A stretch of 64,000 bases of DNA from RBG-13-68-16 sp041494245 (GCA_041494245.1 JBGQAK010000011.1:88058-152057), one strand, 5' to 3'. Positions 40,068 to 48,639 are shown, counted from the stretch's first letter. Numbers and translations: made by a program. The notes: a model not told the origin generated them from the letters alone.

Positions 40068-41441
40068 ATGGATCAGCAACTTTCCCCTGGAGTCCGCCGC
40101 TACGTCGAGAAGGCCAACGAGCTGGGCGCCCGGCGCGAGGAGTTCCGCCGCGGCGTGCGCACGCTCAAGTTCGACACGATCGCGGTGCACGGCGCCTACG
40201 GCATGGAGGAGGCGTTCAGCGAGGGCCAGGGCGGCGTCATCGAGCCGCTCTTCCTCTCGACCTCGCAGGCGTACCGCGACAGCGACGAGATGGAGGCGGG
40301 GCTCGGCTACCTGATCCCCACCTGGTGTTACTCGCGCATCCACAACCCGACGGTCTTCTACCTCGAGGAGACGCTCGCGCTCCTCGAGTCCTACGGGTGC
40401 AAGGACGACGCCTCCGCGCTCTGCACCTCCTCGGGGATGGCGGCGATCAAGCAGGCGATCGAGCCGCTGCTCGCCAAGACCCGCGAGGGACACGAGGAGA
40501 TTACCTTCGTCGCCTGCGCGCAGGTGTACGGCGGCAGCTTCCAGCTCTTCAACGTCCGCATGCGGGAGCGCGGCGCGGTCGTGCGCTGGGTCGCCGAACC
40601 CTCGCGGACGGAGGAGTGGGAGAAGTTAGTGGACGCCAGCACCCGCTTCCTCTACATCGAGATGCCCTCCAATCCGCAGCAGGCGTGCGGGGACCTGGCG
40701 GCGCTCGCCGAGATCGCTCACCGGCACGGCATCCCGCTCATCGTGGACGCCACGGTCGCCACGCCGGCGCTGATGCGGCCGCTCGCACATGGGGCCGACA
40801 TCGTGGTCCACTCGCTCACCAAGAGCATCGGCGGCGGAGGCCACACGATCGGGGGCGCGATCATCGCCCGCCGCGACCTCACCAGCCGGCACCTGCCCGA
40901 CGAGGCGAAGCACGACTACGCCACCTGGCTGAAGCTGTGGCCGTTCCGCGACTCCGGCCCGTGCATGTCCCCGTTCGCGGCGTTCCTGCTGCTCAACGAC
41001 CTGCGCACGCTGCGCATCCGCATGGAGTGGGTATCGCGGAACACGGAAAAGGTCGCGCAGTTCCTGAGCCACCACCCCAAGGTAGCGCACGTGGACTACC
41101 TCGGGCTACCAGGTCATCCGCGGCACGCTTTGGCCAAGCGGTACATGGCGATGGTGGATACCTCGACGCCGATGTTCGGCCATCTAATCGCGTTCAACAT
41201 CCGGGGAACCCACGAGGACACCCGCACCTTCTTCGACAACCTCAAGCGCATCTACCGCGCCACCGACCTCGGGCGCATCAAGTCGGTGGCAACGATCCCG
41301 GCCATCTCGACCCACAAGCAGCAGGGGGAGGAGGCGCGGAAGCTGGCCGGGGTGCCGCCCACGATGGTCCGGCTGTGCGTGGGTGGGGAGCACCCCGACG
41401 ACATCATCGCCGATCTCGACCAGGCGCTGGCCAAAATCTAG
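40068..41441 (+). CDS. Second Cys/Met-metabolism PLP-dependent enzyme
   Basis: 457 residues, about 50 longer than the gene before because of an N-terminal extension (YVEKANELGARREEFRRGV) and inserts. Core features: GVIEPLFLSTSQAYRDSDEM, CTSSGMAAIKQAI, VYGGSFQLF, VDATVATPALMRPL and the PLP lysine in HSLTKSIGGGGHT (about 251). Resembles the O-acetylhomoserine sulfhydrylase side of the family, but the long form has no firmly known substrate. Starts an operon with the next two genes. Confidence 0.85.
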   Translation: MDQQLSPGVRRYVEKANELGARREEFRRGVRTLKFDTIAVHGAYGMEEAFSEGQGGVIEPLFLSTSQAYRDSDEMEAGLGYLIPTWCYSRIHNPTVFYLEETLALLESYGCKDDASALCTSSGMAAIKQAIEPLLAKTREGHEEITFVACAQVYGGSFQLFNVRMRERGAVVRWVAEPSRTEEWEKLVDASTRFLYIEMPSNPQQACGDLAALAEIAHRHGIPLIVDATVATPALMRPLAHGADIVVHSLTKSIGGGGHTIGGAIIARRDLTSRHLPDEAKHDYATWLKLWPFRDSGPCMSPFAAFLLLNDLRTLRIRMEWVSRNTEKVAQFLSHHPKVAHVDYLGLPGHPRHALAKRYMAMVDTSTPMFGHLIAFNIRGTHEDTRTFFDNLKRIYRATDLGRIKSVATIPAISTHKQQGEEARKLAGVPPTMVRLCVGGEHPDDIIADLDQALAKI

Positions 41442-41450
41442 GAGGTTTTC

Positions 41451-42476
41451 ATGCGACTGCTGTTCCTCGGATTCGGGACCGTCGGCCAGGGGCTCGCGGA
41501 GCTCCTGCTCTCCAAGCGCGACGAGCTCAAGCGAACGTACGGCTTCGAATGGAAGGTCACCGGCATCGCCGACACGATCAAGGGGAGCGCCTACGACCCC
41601 AAGGGGATCGACCTCGCGAGGGCGCTGGCGCTCGCGGCGAAGGGTGAGTCGCTCGCGGCGCTCGACCGCGCCGGCAAGGGGTGGGACGCCCTCGCGATGG
41701 CGAAGCAGGCAGAGACCGACGTGCTGCTGGAGGCCACCTACACCGACATCAAAACGGGCGAACCGGCTACCAGCCACATCATGGCGGCGCTCGAGCGCGG
41801 CGTGCACGTAGTCACCACCAACAAGGGGCCGCTTGCGCTCCACTACAGGGAGCTTTCGGAGCTGGCCGCCAAGCGCAAGGTCGAGTTCCTGTTCGAGGGG
41901 ACGGTGATGAGCGGCACCCCGCTGCTGAACCTGGTGCGCGAGACGCTCGCCGGTGCCGAGGTTCTCGAGGTGCAGGGGATCCTCAACGGCACCACCAACT
42001 ACATCCTCACCCGCATGGAGGAGGGCCTCGCGTACGAGGCGGCCCTGAAGAAGGCCCAGGAGCTGGGCTACGCCGAGGCGGTACCGGACGCCGACGTGCT
42101 GGGGTGGGACGCCCTGGCCAAGGTCACGATCCTGGCCAACGTCGTGTTCGGTGCGGCCCTCAAGCCCTCTGACAGCCCGTGCGAGGGGATCACCACGATC
42201 ACCGCCGAGGACATCGCCAAGGCGATGAAGGAAGGAAAGCGCTACAAGCTGATCGGGAGGGTGTGGCGCGAGGACGGGAAGGTGCACGCCTCCGTGGCGC
42301 CGCGCCTGGTCGAGCTTTCGCACCCACTCGCGGCGGTGATGGGCGCGACCAACGCGCTCACGATCCGCACCGACGCCCTCGGCGAGGTGACGATCGTTGG
42401 CCCGGGGGCGGGCCGGAAGCAAACCGGGTTCTCGATGCTCAACGACCTGCTGCACATCGTCCGGAGGCGGTCATGA
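41451..42476 (+). CDS. Homoserine dehydrogenase-like NAD(P)-dependent enzyme without ACT domain
   Basis: 341 residues: Rossmann start MRLLFLGFGTVGQGLAELL, substrate domain with VTTNKGPLALHYREL, FEGTVMSGTPLLNLVRETL and GILNGTTNYILTRMEEG, the homoserine dehydrogenase signature, and catalytic WDALAKVTILANVVFG. The C-terminal ACT regulatory domain of many homologues is missing, so feedback control by threonine is unlikely. Interconverts aspartate semialdehyde and homoserine, or a related 3-hydroxy acid pair. Overlaps the ALDH gene by 4 nt. Confidence 0.85.
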   Translation: MRLLFLGFGTVGQGLAELLLSKRDELKRTYGFEWKVTGIADTIKGSAYDPKGIDLARALALAAKGESLAALDRAGKGWDALAMAKQAETDVLLEATYTDIKTGEPATSHIMAALERGVHVVTTNKGPLALHYRELSELAAKRKVEFLFEGTVMSGTPLLNLVRETLAGAEVLEVQGILNGTTNYILTRMEEGLAYEAALKKAQELGYAEAVPDADVLGWDALAKVTILANVVFGAALKPSDSPCEGITTITAEDIAKAMKEGKRYKLIGRVWREDGKVHASVAPRLVELSHPLAAVMGATNALTIRTDALGEVTIVGPGAGRKQTGFSMLNDLLHIVRRRS

Positions 42477-43894
42477 AGATGCTCCTTGCCGGCGCGTGGG
42501 TGGACCGCGACAAGACGATCGAGGTCCGCGATCCGTTCGACAACGCCATCATCGACACGGTGCCGCGCGCCACCGCGGCGGACGTGGAGACCGTGCTGGC
42601 TTCTGCTGTGAAAGGTTTCGCCGTGGCGCGGAAGATGACCGTGTACGACCGGGCGCGCATCCTCGCGAAGACCGCGAAGATCGTCGAGGAGAAGCAGGAG
42701 GAGTTCGCCCGCACGATTGCCCGCGAGGGCTCCAAGACGATCCGCGAGGCGCGCAAGGAGGCGCGGCGCTGCGTCAACACGCTCACGATCTCGGGCGAGG
42801 AGGCCAAGCGCATCCAGGGCGAGACGATCCCGTTCGACTCCTTCCCCGGCGGCGAGAAGAGAGTCGGCTACTACCAGCGCGTCCCGATCGGGGTGGTGCT
42901 GGCGATCACGCCGTTCAACGACCCGCTCAACCTGGTGGCCCACAAGCTGGGCCCGGCGGTGGCGGCCGGCAACTCGGTGATCCTCAAGCCGGCCACGGTC
43001 ACGCCGCTCTCCGCCATCAAGCTCACCGAGGCGTTCGTGGAGGCGGGGCTCCCGCCGCTGGTGCTGCAGACGATCACAGGGCACGGCGCCGAGATCGGCG
43101 ACCCCCTGGTGGCCGACCACCGCGTGCGGATGATCTCGTTCACCGGAGGCCTGGAGGCCGGCCAGCGCATCACCACGCTCGCGGGGATCAAGAAGATCGG
43201 CATGGAGCTGGGCTCCAACTCGCCGGTGATCGTGTGGAAGGATGCGGACATCCCGTGGGCGGCGGAGAGCTGCGTCTCCGGCGCGTTCTGGGCAGCCGGA
43301 CAGAACTGCATCGGCGTCCAGCGCATCTACGTCCACCGCGAGGTCTACGGCGAGTTTCGCAGCCGCATGGTCGATCTCACCCGCACGTACCGCATCGGCG
43401 ACAAACTCAAGGAAGAGACCGACATGGGCCCGATGATCACGGAGGGCGAGGCCAAGCGCGTGGAGCGCTGGGTGAAGGAGGCGACCGCGGCGGGGGCGAA
43501 GGTGCTGGTCGGCGGGGGGAGGACCGGAGCGTTGATGCAGCCCACCGTGCTGGAGGGCGTGCCGGAGAGCGCCACCATCCACCGTGAGGAGGTGTTCGGG
43601 CCGACGGTCAACCTCTACCCCGTGGACTCGATCGAAGAGGCGCTCACCAAGGCCAACAGCCTCCCGTTCGGGCTGCACGCGGCGCTGTTCACGCGCAACG
43701 TGGACACCGCGTTCGCGCTCGCGCACGGGCTGGACTGCGGCGGGGTCATGGTCAACGACTCCACCGACTACCGGCTCGACTCGATGCCTTTCGGCGGGAT
43801 CAAGAACTCGGGGCTCGGCCGCGAGGGGATCAAGTTCTCCTTGCAGGAGATGACGGAACCGAAGGTGATTTGCTTCTACCTGCCCACCATGTGA
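42473..43894 (+). CDS. NAD(P)-dependent aldehyde dehydrogenase
   Basis: 473 residues, ALDH superfamily. ITPFNDPLNLVAHKLGPAVAAGN, catalytic Glu in GMELGSNSP (usual form ELGGKSP, here with Ser), catalytic Cys in AAGQNCIGVQR (about residue 281) and EEVFGP. Non-acylating, similar to lactaldehyde/succinate-semialdehyde-type enzymes. With the preceding homoserine-dehydrogenase-like gene the substrate could be aspartate semialdehyde or a homoserine-derived aldehyde. ATG 42473 overlaps the upstream stop. Confidence 0.87.
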   Translation: MKMLLAGAWVDRDKTIEVRDPFDNAIIDTVPRATAADVETVLASAVKGFAVARKMTVYDRARILAKTAKIVEEKQEEFARTIAREGSKTIREARKEARRCVNTLTISGEEAKRIQGETIPFDSFPGGEKRVGYYQRVPIGVVLAITPFNDPLNLVAHKLGPAVAAGNSVILKPATVTPLSAIKLTEAFVEAGLPPLVLQTITGHGAEIGDPLVADHRVRMISFTGGLEAGQRITTLAGIKKIGMELGSNSPVIVWKDADIPWAAESCVSGAFWAAGQNCIGVQRIYVHREVYGEFRSRMVDLTRTYRIGDKLKEETDMGPMITEGEAKRVERWVKEATAAGAKVLVGGGRTGALMQPTVLEGVPESATIHREEVFGPTVNLYPVDSIEEALTKANSLPFGLHAALFTRNVDTAFALAHGLDCGGVMVNDSTDYRLDSMPFGGIKNSGLGREGIKFSLQEMTEPKVICFYLPTM

Positions 43895-44353
43895 GCGGCG
43901 CCGCCGGCGTCGGACCTCTCGCTGCGTTGCGCCTCACGGCCTCGCGCCCTCACGTAGCCTCCGGCTACGCTCCGGTGCGGGCCACTCGCACGCCTTGCGA
44001 TAGGCCCAACGGCGGCGGCGCTGGCTACGCGCCGTCCGCCACGGCCATCGCTTCTGTGTCCACCGCGCTCGGGGCCACCGTCTCTTGGTGCAAACCTGCG
44101 CGCGCGGTGACCGCGGCCTCCGGAGAGATCTGCCACTGCGGCACCGGCGGATTGAGGACCCACCCCCGCTAGCCGCCACCTACGCGTGGCGCGCACCAGG
44201 CAGCTCACCACAGCGTCGGCGTTTTGCCCTGGAGGGTCTCGCTGGGGCGCTTGCGGATCTCACGTCGGGCTTCAGCAGTGCCCGTAAGTGCCGGCGGAAG
44301 GGTGTCCGCTGGGCCAGTTACGCCGTTGACAGGAACCGGTTCGCATCCGTTGC
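43895..44353. other. 459-bp gap with a dispersed 38-bp repeat
   Basis: No gene supported. The segment 44118-44155 (CTCCGGAGAGAT ... ACCGGCGGATTGA) recurs with few changes at 63669-63707, so it belongs to a dispersed repeat family. The rest is GC-rich with several short inverted repeats, such as GTAGCCTCCGGCTAC near 43956. Probably a degenerate or REP-like intergenic element. Confidence 0.5.
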
Positions 44354-44633
44354 CTAGGAGCCTGTCCGAGTAATGGAGCGAGTCGCGCGCAGGGGGCTTG
44401 CGAGGCGCAGGCAAGGCGCGAGGAGGCAGGCGATGCTGGAGCATCGTGGCCGACGACCAACGCAGCATGCGCCCGCAACACCCCTGCGCCCGGAGGGTTA
44501 CGGCGGCGCGGGGTTATCTGCTGTGTTGCCGCTCCTTGCCGATGGGGGAGCATCACCTTCGTCGCGGCGCCTTGCATCTGGCCCCGCGGCGCTCGTAACG
44601 CGCCCGCACCCGCTTACTCGGACAGGCTCCTAG
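44354..44633. mobile_element. MITE-like element, 280 bp, with 20-bp terminal inverted repeats
   Basis: CTAGGAGCCTGTCCGAGTAA at 44354-44373 and its exact reverse complement at 44614-44633. If CTAG is a target duplication the TIR is GAGCCTGTCCGAGTAA. There is no transposase frame inside; the interior is GC-rich with short palindromes (GATGCTGGAGCATC near 44431). The right end supplies the stop codon of the PH-domain gene. Confidence 0.75.
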
Positions 44634-45094
44634 CCGGCGGCTCGCGACTGGACCTGCTTGCGGAATTCGAGCGGGTTCGCAATGGCCTTGAAAGGCTCCT
44701 TGGTGCCGCCGGTTCCCGTAACGATGATCGTGCCGTAGTCAAACAAGCGCCCGAAGACACCTTGGTCGACCCCGATGGTTTCAACTTTGGCAAGGAGAAG
44801 TTCGAGCGTGTGCCGGCGAACGAGGCCGACCTTGACGAGTACGCGCTTGTCAGTGATGGCGAACTCGGAGGTAGCGAGCCGGATGTAGCGAACCAGTCCA
44901 AGAAGACCCCCGACGGCAAGGAAAAAAACGCCGAGGATCGCAAAACCGCTGACGGCCTTGTCGATGAACCCGACGATCAGGAAGAACACGCCGACCCCCG
45001 CGAAAAAGATCGCCGGCGCAAAGATGATTGGATGAAGCTTGGCTCGGTAGATCACCGTTTCTCCTGGCAGCAGGTTCTGATCTACGTATCCCAT
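44630..45094 (-). CDS. Bacterial PH-domain membrane protein
   Basis: 154 residues: a short start (MGYVDQNLLPGETVIYRAKLH), two membrane helices (about 24-70), then a bPH2-type domain (YIRLATSEFAITDKRVLVKVGLVRRHTLELLL...FGRLFDYGTIIVTGTGG). Such proteins are widespread and mostly uncharacterised. Its TAG stop lies in the terminal CTAG of the MITE, so the original C-terminus may be altered. A motif upstream (45125-45151) is shared with the next gene. Confidence 0.82.
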   Translation of the reverse strand: MGYVDQNLLPGETVIYRAKLHPIIFAPAIFFAGVGVFFLIVGFIDKAVSGFAILGVFFLAVGGLLGLVRYIRLATSEFAITDKRVLVKVGLVRRHTLELLLAKVETIGVDQGVFGRLFDYGTIIVTGTGGTKEPFKAIANPLEFRKQVQSRAAG

Positions 45095-45124
45095 GGTCTC
45101 CTCCTTGTTGGAACGGTGTCGAAC

Positions 45125-45151
45125 GGTACCAAGAGCGCCATCTCACCTTTG
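45125..45151 (-). promoter_or_regulatory. Shared upstream motif, copy 1 (PH-domain gene)
   Basis: 27 nt running GGTACC ... GCCATCTCACCTTTG on the plus strand, 30 nt upstream of the PH-domain start codon. A second copy at 45834-45861 precedes the eRF1-like gene. 15 nt at one end are identical. Likely binding site of a common regulator or alternative sigma factor. Confidence 0.5.
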
Positions 45152-45324
45152 TATCCTGCACCCCTTTCGATGCGGGCCACCGATACGACATCGGCGATGA
45201 TCGTGAGAGGTCGTCGTCGAGGCTGGGCTGTGGGAGCGGCGGGCCGAGCGGAGCGAAGCGGAGCAAGAACGGTCGGCTGGGGTGCCTTGCCGGGTGGTTC
45301 AGGTCCCGATCCCACTGGCGAACG

Positions 45325-45729
45325 CTATTCTGCGAAGTGCTGACGGACCTTCGCCGCAATCTGGCGGTCCGTCATCTTGTCGACTGTTTCAAGAACTGCG
45401 ATACGTCCGCCTAGGTTTTTTCGCTGAAGACGTTTCCTCAGTTCGCCCTTTGCTTCACCAGGACCAAAGATCAGAATGGACTCCGCACCACCAATGGACG
45501 CAATGACCGCATCGTAGAAAGAGTTGAGATGTCCCGTAAAGGTTCTCTGTCGGCTATCATCTGCTACTACTTGCTGTCGTTCATAGCGACCCTTGAGGGG
45601 TGAATCTCCAGACCGGCGGAGCTGTTTTTCAACTGCCGATATTACGAGTCTTGTCTCGTCCCCTTTGTCCGTAACAGTCACGACAATAGCCTTCCTGTGG
45701 TCAATCCATAGGCCCACTTTTGTTCTCAT
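45325..45729 (-). CDS. eRF1-like 'translational machinery' family protein
   Basis: 134 residues. ATG 45729 sits behind AAGGAGAA, a strong ribosome site. VGLWIDHRKAIVVTV, then RQQVVADDSRQRTFTGHLNSFYDAVIASIGGAESILIFGPGEAKGELRKRL, resembles the bacterial archaeo-eukaryotic release-factor-like proteins. It may act on stalled ribosomes, but no direct evidence exists. Upstream motif copy 2 lies 105 nt away. Confidence 0.65.
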   Translation of the reverse strand: MRTKVGLWIDHRKAIVVTVTDKGDETRLVISAVEKQLRRSGDSPLKGRYERQQVVADDSRQRTFTGHLNSFYDAVIASIGGAESILIFGPGEAKGELRKRLQRKNLGGRIAVLETVDKMTDRQIAAKVRQHFAE

Positions 45730-45833
45730 CAGAGTTCTCCTTTTTACGAGCCCCACGTGATACCGAGTTCGGCCGTGCGCCCATTCTTCCGGCGCGCCGG
45801 CTGCAGCGACCTGTGCGGCAGCGCTCTCACATC

Positions 45834-45861
45834 GGTACCAGGTACCGCCATCTCACCTTTG
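45834..45861 (-). promoter_or_regulatory. Shared upstream motif, copy 2 (eRF1-like gene)
   Basis: 28 nt with an extra GGTACC repeat (GGTACCAGGTACC) followed by the same 15 nt GCCATCTCACCTTTG as copy 1. Orientation relative to the downstream gene is the same in both copies. Confidence 0.5.
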
Positions 45862-45968
45862 CTGCTGCAACGAATGCGGTGCATGGGCTGGCGCAACTCT
45901 ACCACCACTGAACCAGTGGCGGTGGCGCGTGGGCGTGATCCGGAGACCGTTAGGAGCGGTCGCCGGGA

Positions 45969-46241
45969 CTACTCGTAGTGCGTCCACATGCGCAGCACCT
46001 TGACGGTGCGAACGTCCTCGTGGACCTGGCAGACGAGGCGGTGCTGGATGTTGATGCGGCGCGAGGTGGCACCGGCGAGATCGCCCACGAGTTTCTCGAA
46101 CGGCGGAGGCTGTCGGAAGGGGTTTTCCGCCAGGATGTCGAGCAAGGGTTGCGCCTTGTCCCTCAGGCCGGCCGCCGCGAGTCGTTTCGCGTCCTTCTGC
46201 GCCTGTTTGGTGAAGACAACCCGCCAGGCCGCACGCGTCAC
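45969..46241 (-). CDS. yoeB: YoeB/RelE-family toxin (mRNA interferase)
   Basis: 90 residues from GTG 46241. VFTKQAQKDAKRLAAAGL, then NPFRQPPPFEKLVGDLAGATSRRINIQHRLVCQV, and a C-terminal LRMWTHYE matching the catalytic YoeB end (HYE; typical HYx). Cleaves mRNA at the ribosomal A site when free of antitoxin. The GTG gives a 4-nt overlap with the antitoxin gene; the longer start at 46262 would overlap by 25 nt. Confidence 0.88.
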   Translation of the reverse strand: MTRAAWRVVFTKQAQKDAKRLAAAGLRDKAQPLLDILAENPFRQPPPFEKLVGDLAGATSRRINIQHRLVCQVHEDVRTVKVLRMWTHYE

Positions 46242-46480
46242 CAGCCGGGCTCCGTCTCGCACTCGTCCGCGGGCGTCGCCAGCCCTTTGCGAATCGATTC
46301 ACGCATGCCGGGAACCGAGAGGAGGAAGAGCGTCTCCTGGATCGCCCGCCAGTCGTCCTCGGAGACGAGGACGGCGCTGGCACGCTTGCCCGTGATCACG
46401 ACCGGCTCGTGCGACTCCGCAACCTCGTCAACCAGATGGTAGAGGTGGTCGCGCGCCTCGCTCACCCGTATCGGTGCCAT
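46238..46480 (-). CDS. yefM: YefM/Phd-family antitoxin
   Basis: 80 residues. MAPIRVSEARDHLYHLVDEV, then EPVVITGKRASAVLVSEDDW, the Phd/YefM DNA-binding fold, and an acidic C-terminal tail (TPADECETEPGW) that would bind the toxin. Represses its own promoter together with YoeB. First gene of the pair. Confidence 0.9.
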   Translation of the reverse strand: MAPIRVSEARDHLYHLVDEVAESHEPVVITGKRASAVLVSEDDWRAIQETLFLLSVPGMRESIRKGLATPADECETEPGW

Positions 46481-46497
46481 GGCACCCCCTGACGAAC

Positions 46498-46515
46498 CGT
46501 ACGGTATTTCGTACG
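46498..46515. promoter_or_regulatory. Paired CGTACG operator of the YefM-YoeB pair
   Basis: Two CGTACG palindromes (46498-46503 and 46510-46515), 12 bp centre to centre, 18 bp upstream of the yefM start. E. coli YefM binds two repeats with TGTACA cores; this looks like the equivalent. The 332-bp gap 46481-46812 has no gene besides this operator. Confidence 0.65.
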
Positions 46516-46812
46516 AGTCGTCGACCAACCATGCGGTTGGACCAATCTGCGGGTCGGACGGAGCCGACGAGGGCTGGTGCGAGGGGCTGGGACGGAATCG
46601 GCTAGGGCCGGTCAAGCGTGGACGGCCACGACCCTGGGCCCTGGAAACAGCCGGCCCCGGATGTGACCTGGGTCACACGGGCTGAAATCTCCTGGGAAGG
46701 CGGGCCCAGCCCACCCGGTTCCGCGGCGGTTGGGCCGCCGGGCGGGCCGGTTCCGGCGGAGCCGGCGGACACCGTCCTTGCGTTGTGGGAGGGGTGCGGC
46801 GCCCAGGCGGCG

Positions 46813-47121
46813 TTACTGTTTCAGCTTGCGGCCCAGCGTCGCCTCGACCTTCTCGACCTTGGCGGTGAGACGACCGGCGGCGCCGCGGCGCCAGTCGCCC
46901 TTGAAGGAAACGCTGATGCGATCGCAGTCCTCGGCCATGCGCTCGAAGCAGGCCTTGAGGACCGCCAACACGTCGTCCCACTCGCCCTCCACGCAGGTGC
47001 CCATCGGACCTAGCCGGTAGGGGACGCCGGAGCGGTCGATGATGTCGAGGGAGCGCGAGACCCAGCGGCTCACGCTCGGCCCCTTGTCGAGGGGCGTGAG
47101 GGAGAATTCGGCCAGCAACAT
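46813..47121 (-). CDS. MTH1187/YkoF family thiamine-binding protein
   Basis: 102 residues: MLLAEFSLTPLDKGPSVSRWV, YRLGPMGTCVEGEWDDVLAVLKAC and DRISVSFKGDWRRG. A ferredoxin-like fold that forms tetramers and binds thiamine-like molecules. Single gene, divergent from the M23 peptidase. Confidence 0.87.
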   Translation of the reverse strand: MLLAEFSLTPLDKGPSVSRWVSRSLDIIDRSGVPYRLGPMGTCVEGEWDDVLAVLKACFERMAEDCDRISVSFKGDWRRGAAGRLTAKVEKVEATLGRKLKQ

Positions 47122-47324
47122 AATGCACCTCCATGGGGGCGCGAGGGTCGGGGAGGAAGGCCCCGCCTACCCGCATTCTGCGAGTATTTTCATACACTTG
47201 CGTGTAATGTACCCGAATCCTTGACACCCCCCACCTCGTATGGCAGCATTTGAAGTTGCGACAGGTCACACGCGGACAGCTTTGAAGGTCGAAGTATCGT
47301 CGTTTTCCGAGGGAGGTGCGAATC
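47122..47324. promoter_or_regulatory. Divergent intergenic region with operator-like palindrome
   Basis: TACAC-TTGC-GTGTA (about 47193-47206) is a perfect inverted repeat between the two divergent start sites. TTGACA at 47221-47226 points to the M23 gene, with CAGCAT 17 nt further on as a poor -10. Regulation of both genes by one factor is possible. Confidence 0.45.
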
Positions 47325-48203
47325 GTGGCTGAGAAGCGACACAGCACCATCATCATCGTTCCTCACGCCCACGGGAAGGTGTTCAAGCTTCAACTTTCGC
47401 CCTTTCTTCTGAAGTCCCTCACAGTCCTTGGGATAACGGTCGCAATCCTGTCGGTCGTCTCCCTCGCCGCGTCGGGGACGTTCCTGCACCAAAGGGCGGT
47501 CTACCGCGTCCTCCAGGCCGAGAACAAACAGCTCAAGAAGAGCAACCAGCGGCTGGCCGAGACCGTGGGCCAGGTGCAGCAGCGGCTGACCCAGTTCGAG
47601 CAGCGCACCAAGACCCTCGCCATCGCGGCGGGGGTGGCCGACCTGTTCACGGAGAGTGCCGAGGCGCCCCGCGCTGGCGTCGGGAGTGGCGGCCCCCTCG
47701 ACACCCTTCCCTCCGCCCCCGAGACCCTGGTGCGGAGGCAGGAGCAGCTCGACCATCAGCTGGCGAAGGTGGAGCGGAAGCTCTCCGACCAGGCGCTCAT
47801 GCTCTCACACACCCCGGTGGTGGCTCCGGTGATCGGCGTGATCACCGATGGTTTCGGCCCCCGCCTCGATCCCATCACGGGCCGCCCGGCGTTTCACGAG
47901 GGACTCGACATCTCGGTGGGGCTCGGCACCGTCATCACGGCGCCGGCGGACGGGCTCGTGGTCTTCGCCAACCGCGAGTCCGGCCTCGGCAGGATGGTCA
48001 AGCTCAGCCACGGCTACGGCTACACCACGATCTATGGGCACCTGGAGCGGTTCCTGGTCAAGGAGGGCGCCAAGGTCACGAGGGGCCAGCCGATCGGCAG
48101 GGTCGGCATGTCGGGGCGCACGACCGGCCCCCACCTGCACTACGAGGTCTGGAAAGACGGCGAGAAGCAAAACCCCCTGCACTTCATCCTCGACGCGTAC
48201 TGA
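47325..48203 (+). CDS. Membrane-anchored M23 (LytM-type) peptidase
   Basis: 292 residues. GTG 47325 has GGGAGG 8 nt upstream, better than GTG 47316 which overlaps the ribosome site. One membrane helix (about 30-52), a periplasmic coiled coil (about 60-100; NKQLKKSNQRLAETVGQVQQ), and a C-terminal LytM domain with zinc ligands HEGLD and HLH (GPHLHYEVW). It either cuts peptidoglycan cross-bridges or activates amidases; both ligand motifs are intact, so activity is likely. Confidence 0.9.
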   Translation: MAEKRHSTIIIVPHAHGKVFKLQLSPFLLKSLTVLGITVAILSVVSLAASGTFLHQRAVYRVLQAENKQLKKSNQRLAETVGQVQQRLTQFEQRTKTLAIAAGVADLFTESAEAPRAGVGSGGPLDTLPSAPETLVRRQEQLDHQLAKVERKLSDQALMLSHTPVVAPVIGVITDGFGPRLDPITGRPAFHEGLDISVGLGTVITAPADGLVVFANRESGLGRMVKLSHGYGYTTIYGHLERFLVKEGAKVTRGQPIGRVGMSGRTTGPHLHYEVWKDGEKQNPLHFILDAY

Positions 48204-48216
48204 CGCGACCCCTTTG

Positions 48217-48639
48217 ATGGGAGCAGATCGAGAGCCGCCGGTGGGTATCCGCCTGTGGCCGCAGAGTTATGTGGTTGCGCGTCTGCGGGAGGTGCCGGCG
48301 GTGTTGCCGGGGAGCCAGGCCGGGGGACCCCCGGTGGCGCTCGTCGTCGGGCACGACGAGGTGAGCCTCCTGGCCCCCGAGGAGGTGATCCAGGGCGTGG
48401 CAGGGTCGGTGGAGCACGTCTCGGGCGGGTGGCGCGCCCTCACCGTGGAGGCCGTTTTCCCGCTCGGGACGGTGGGTTTCCTGGCGGTCGTCAGCCGCGC
48501 CCTGGCCGAGGTTTCCGTCCCCGTGATGGTGTTCTCCTCTCATGACACCGACCACTTCCTGGTGCCCTCCGAGCACCTCGGGCGGGCCCTCGCCGCCCTC
48601 AATCAGGCCCGCCTGGAGCGGTTCATCCCCAAGAAGTAG
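48217..48639 (+). CDS. ACT domain-containing protein
   Basis: 140 residues. IRLWPQSYVVARLREVPAVL, EVSLLAPEEVI, a strand-helix repeat with AVFPLGTVGFLAVVSRALAE and VFSSHDTDHFLVPSEHL fit the double-ACT CASTOR-like proteins. Probably binds a small ligand, perhaps an amino acid. No ribosome site precedes ATG 48217; GTG 48241 could be the true start. Confidence 0.75.
   Translation: MGADREPPVGIRLWPQSYVVARLREVPAVLPGSQAGGPPVALVVGHDEVSLLAPEEVIQGVAGSVEHVSGGWRALTVEAVFPLGTVGFLAVVSRALAEVSVPVMVFSSHDTDHFLVPSEHLGRALAALNQARLERFIPKK

Noticed and set aside
44354..44633. A small insertion sequence with its own transposase
   Set aside because: 280 bp is too short and the open frames inside have no transposase motif, so it can only be a non-autonomous element.
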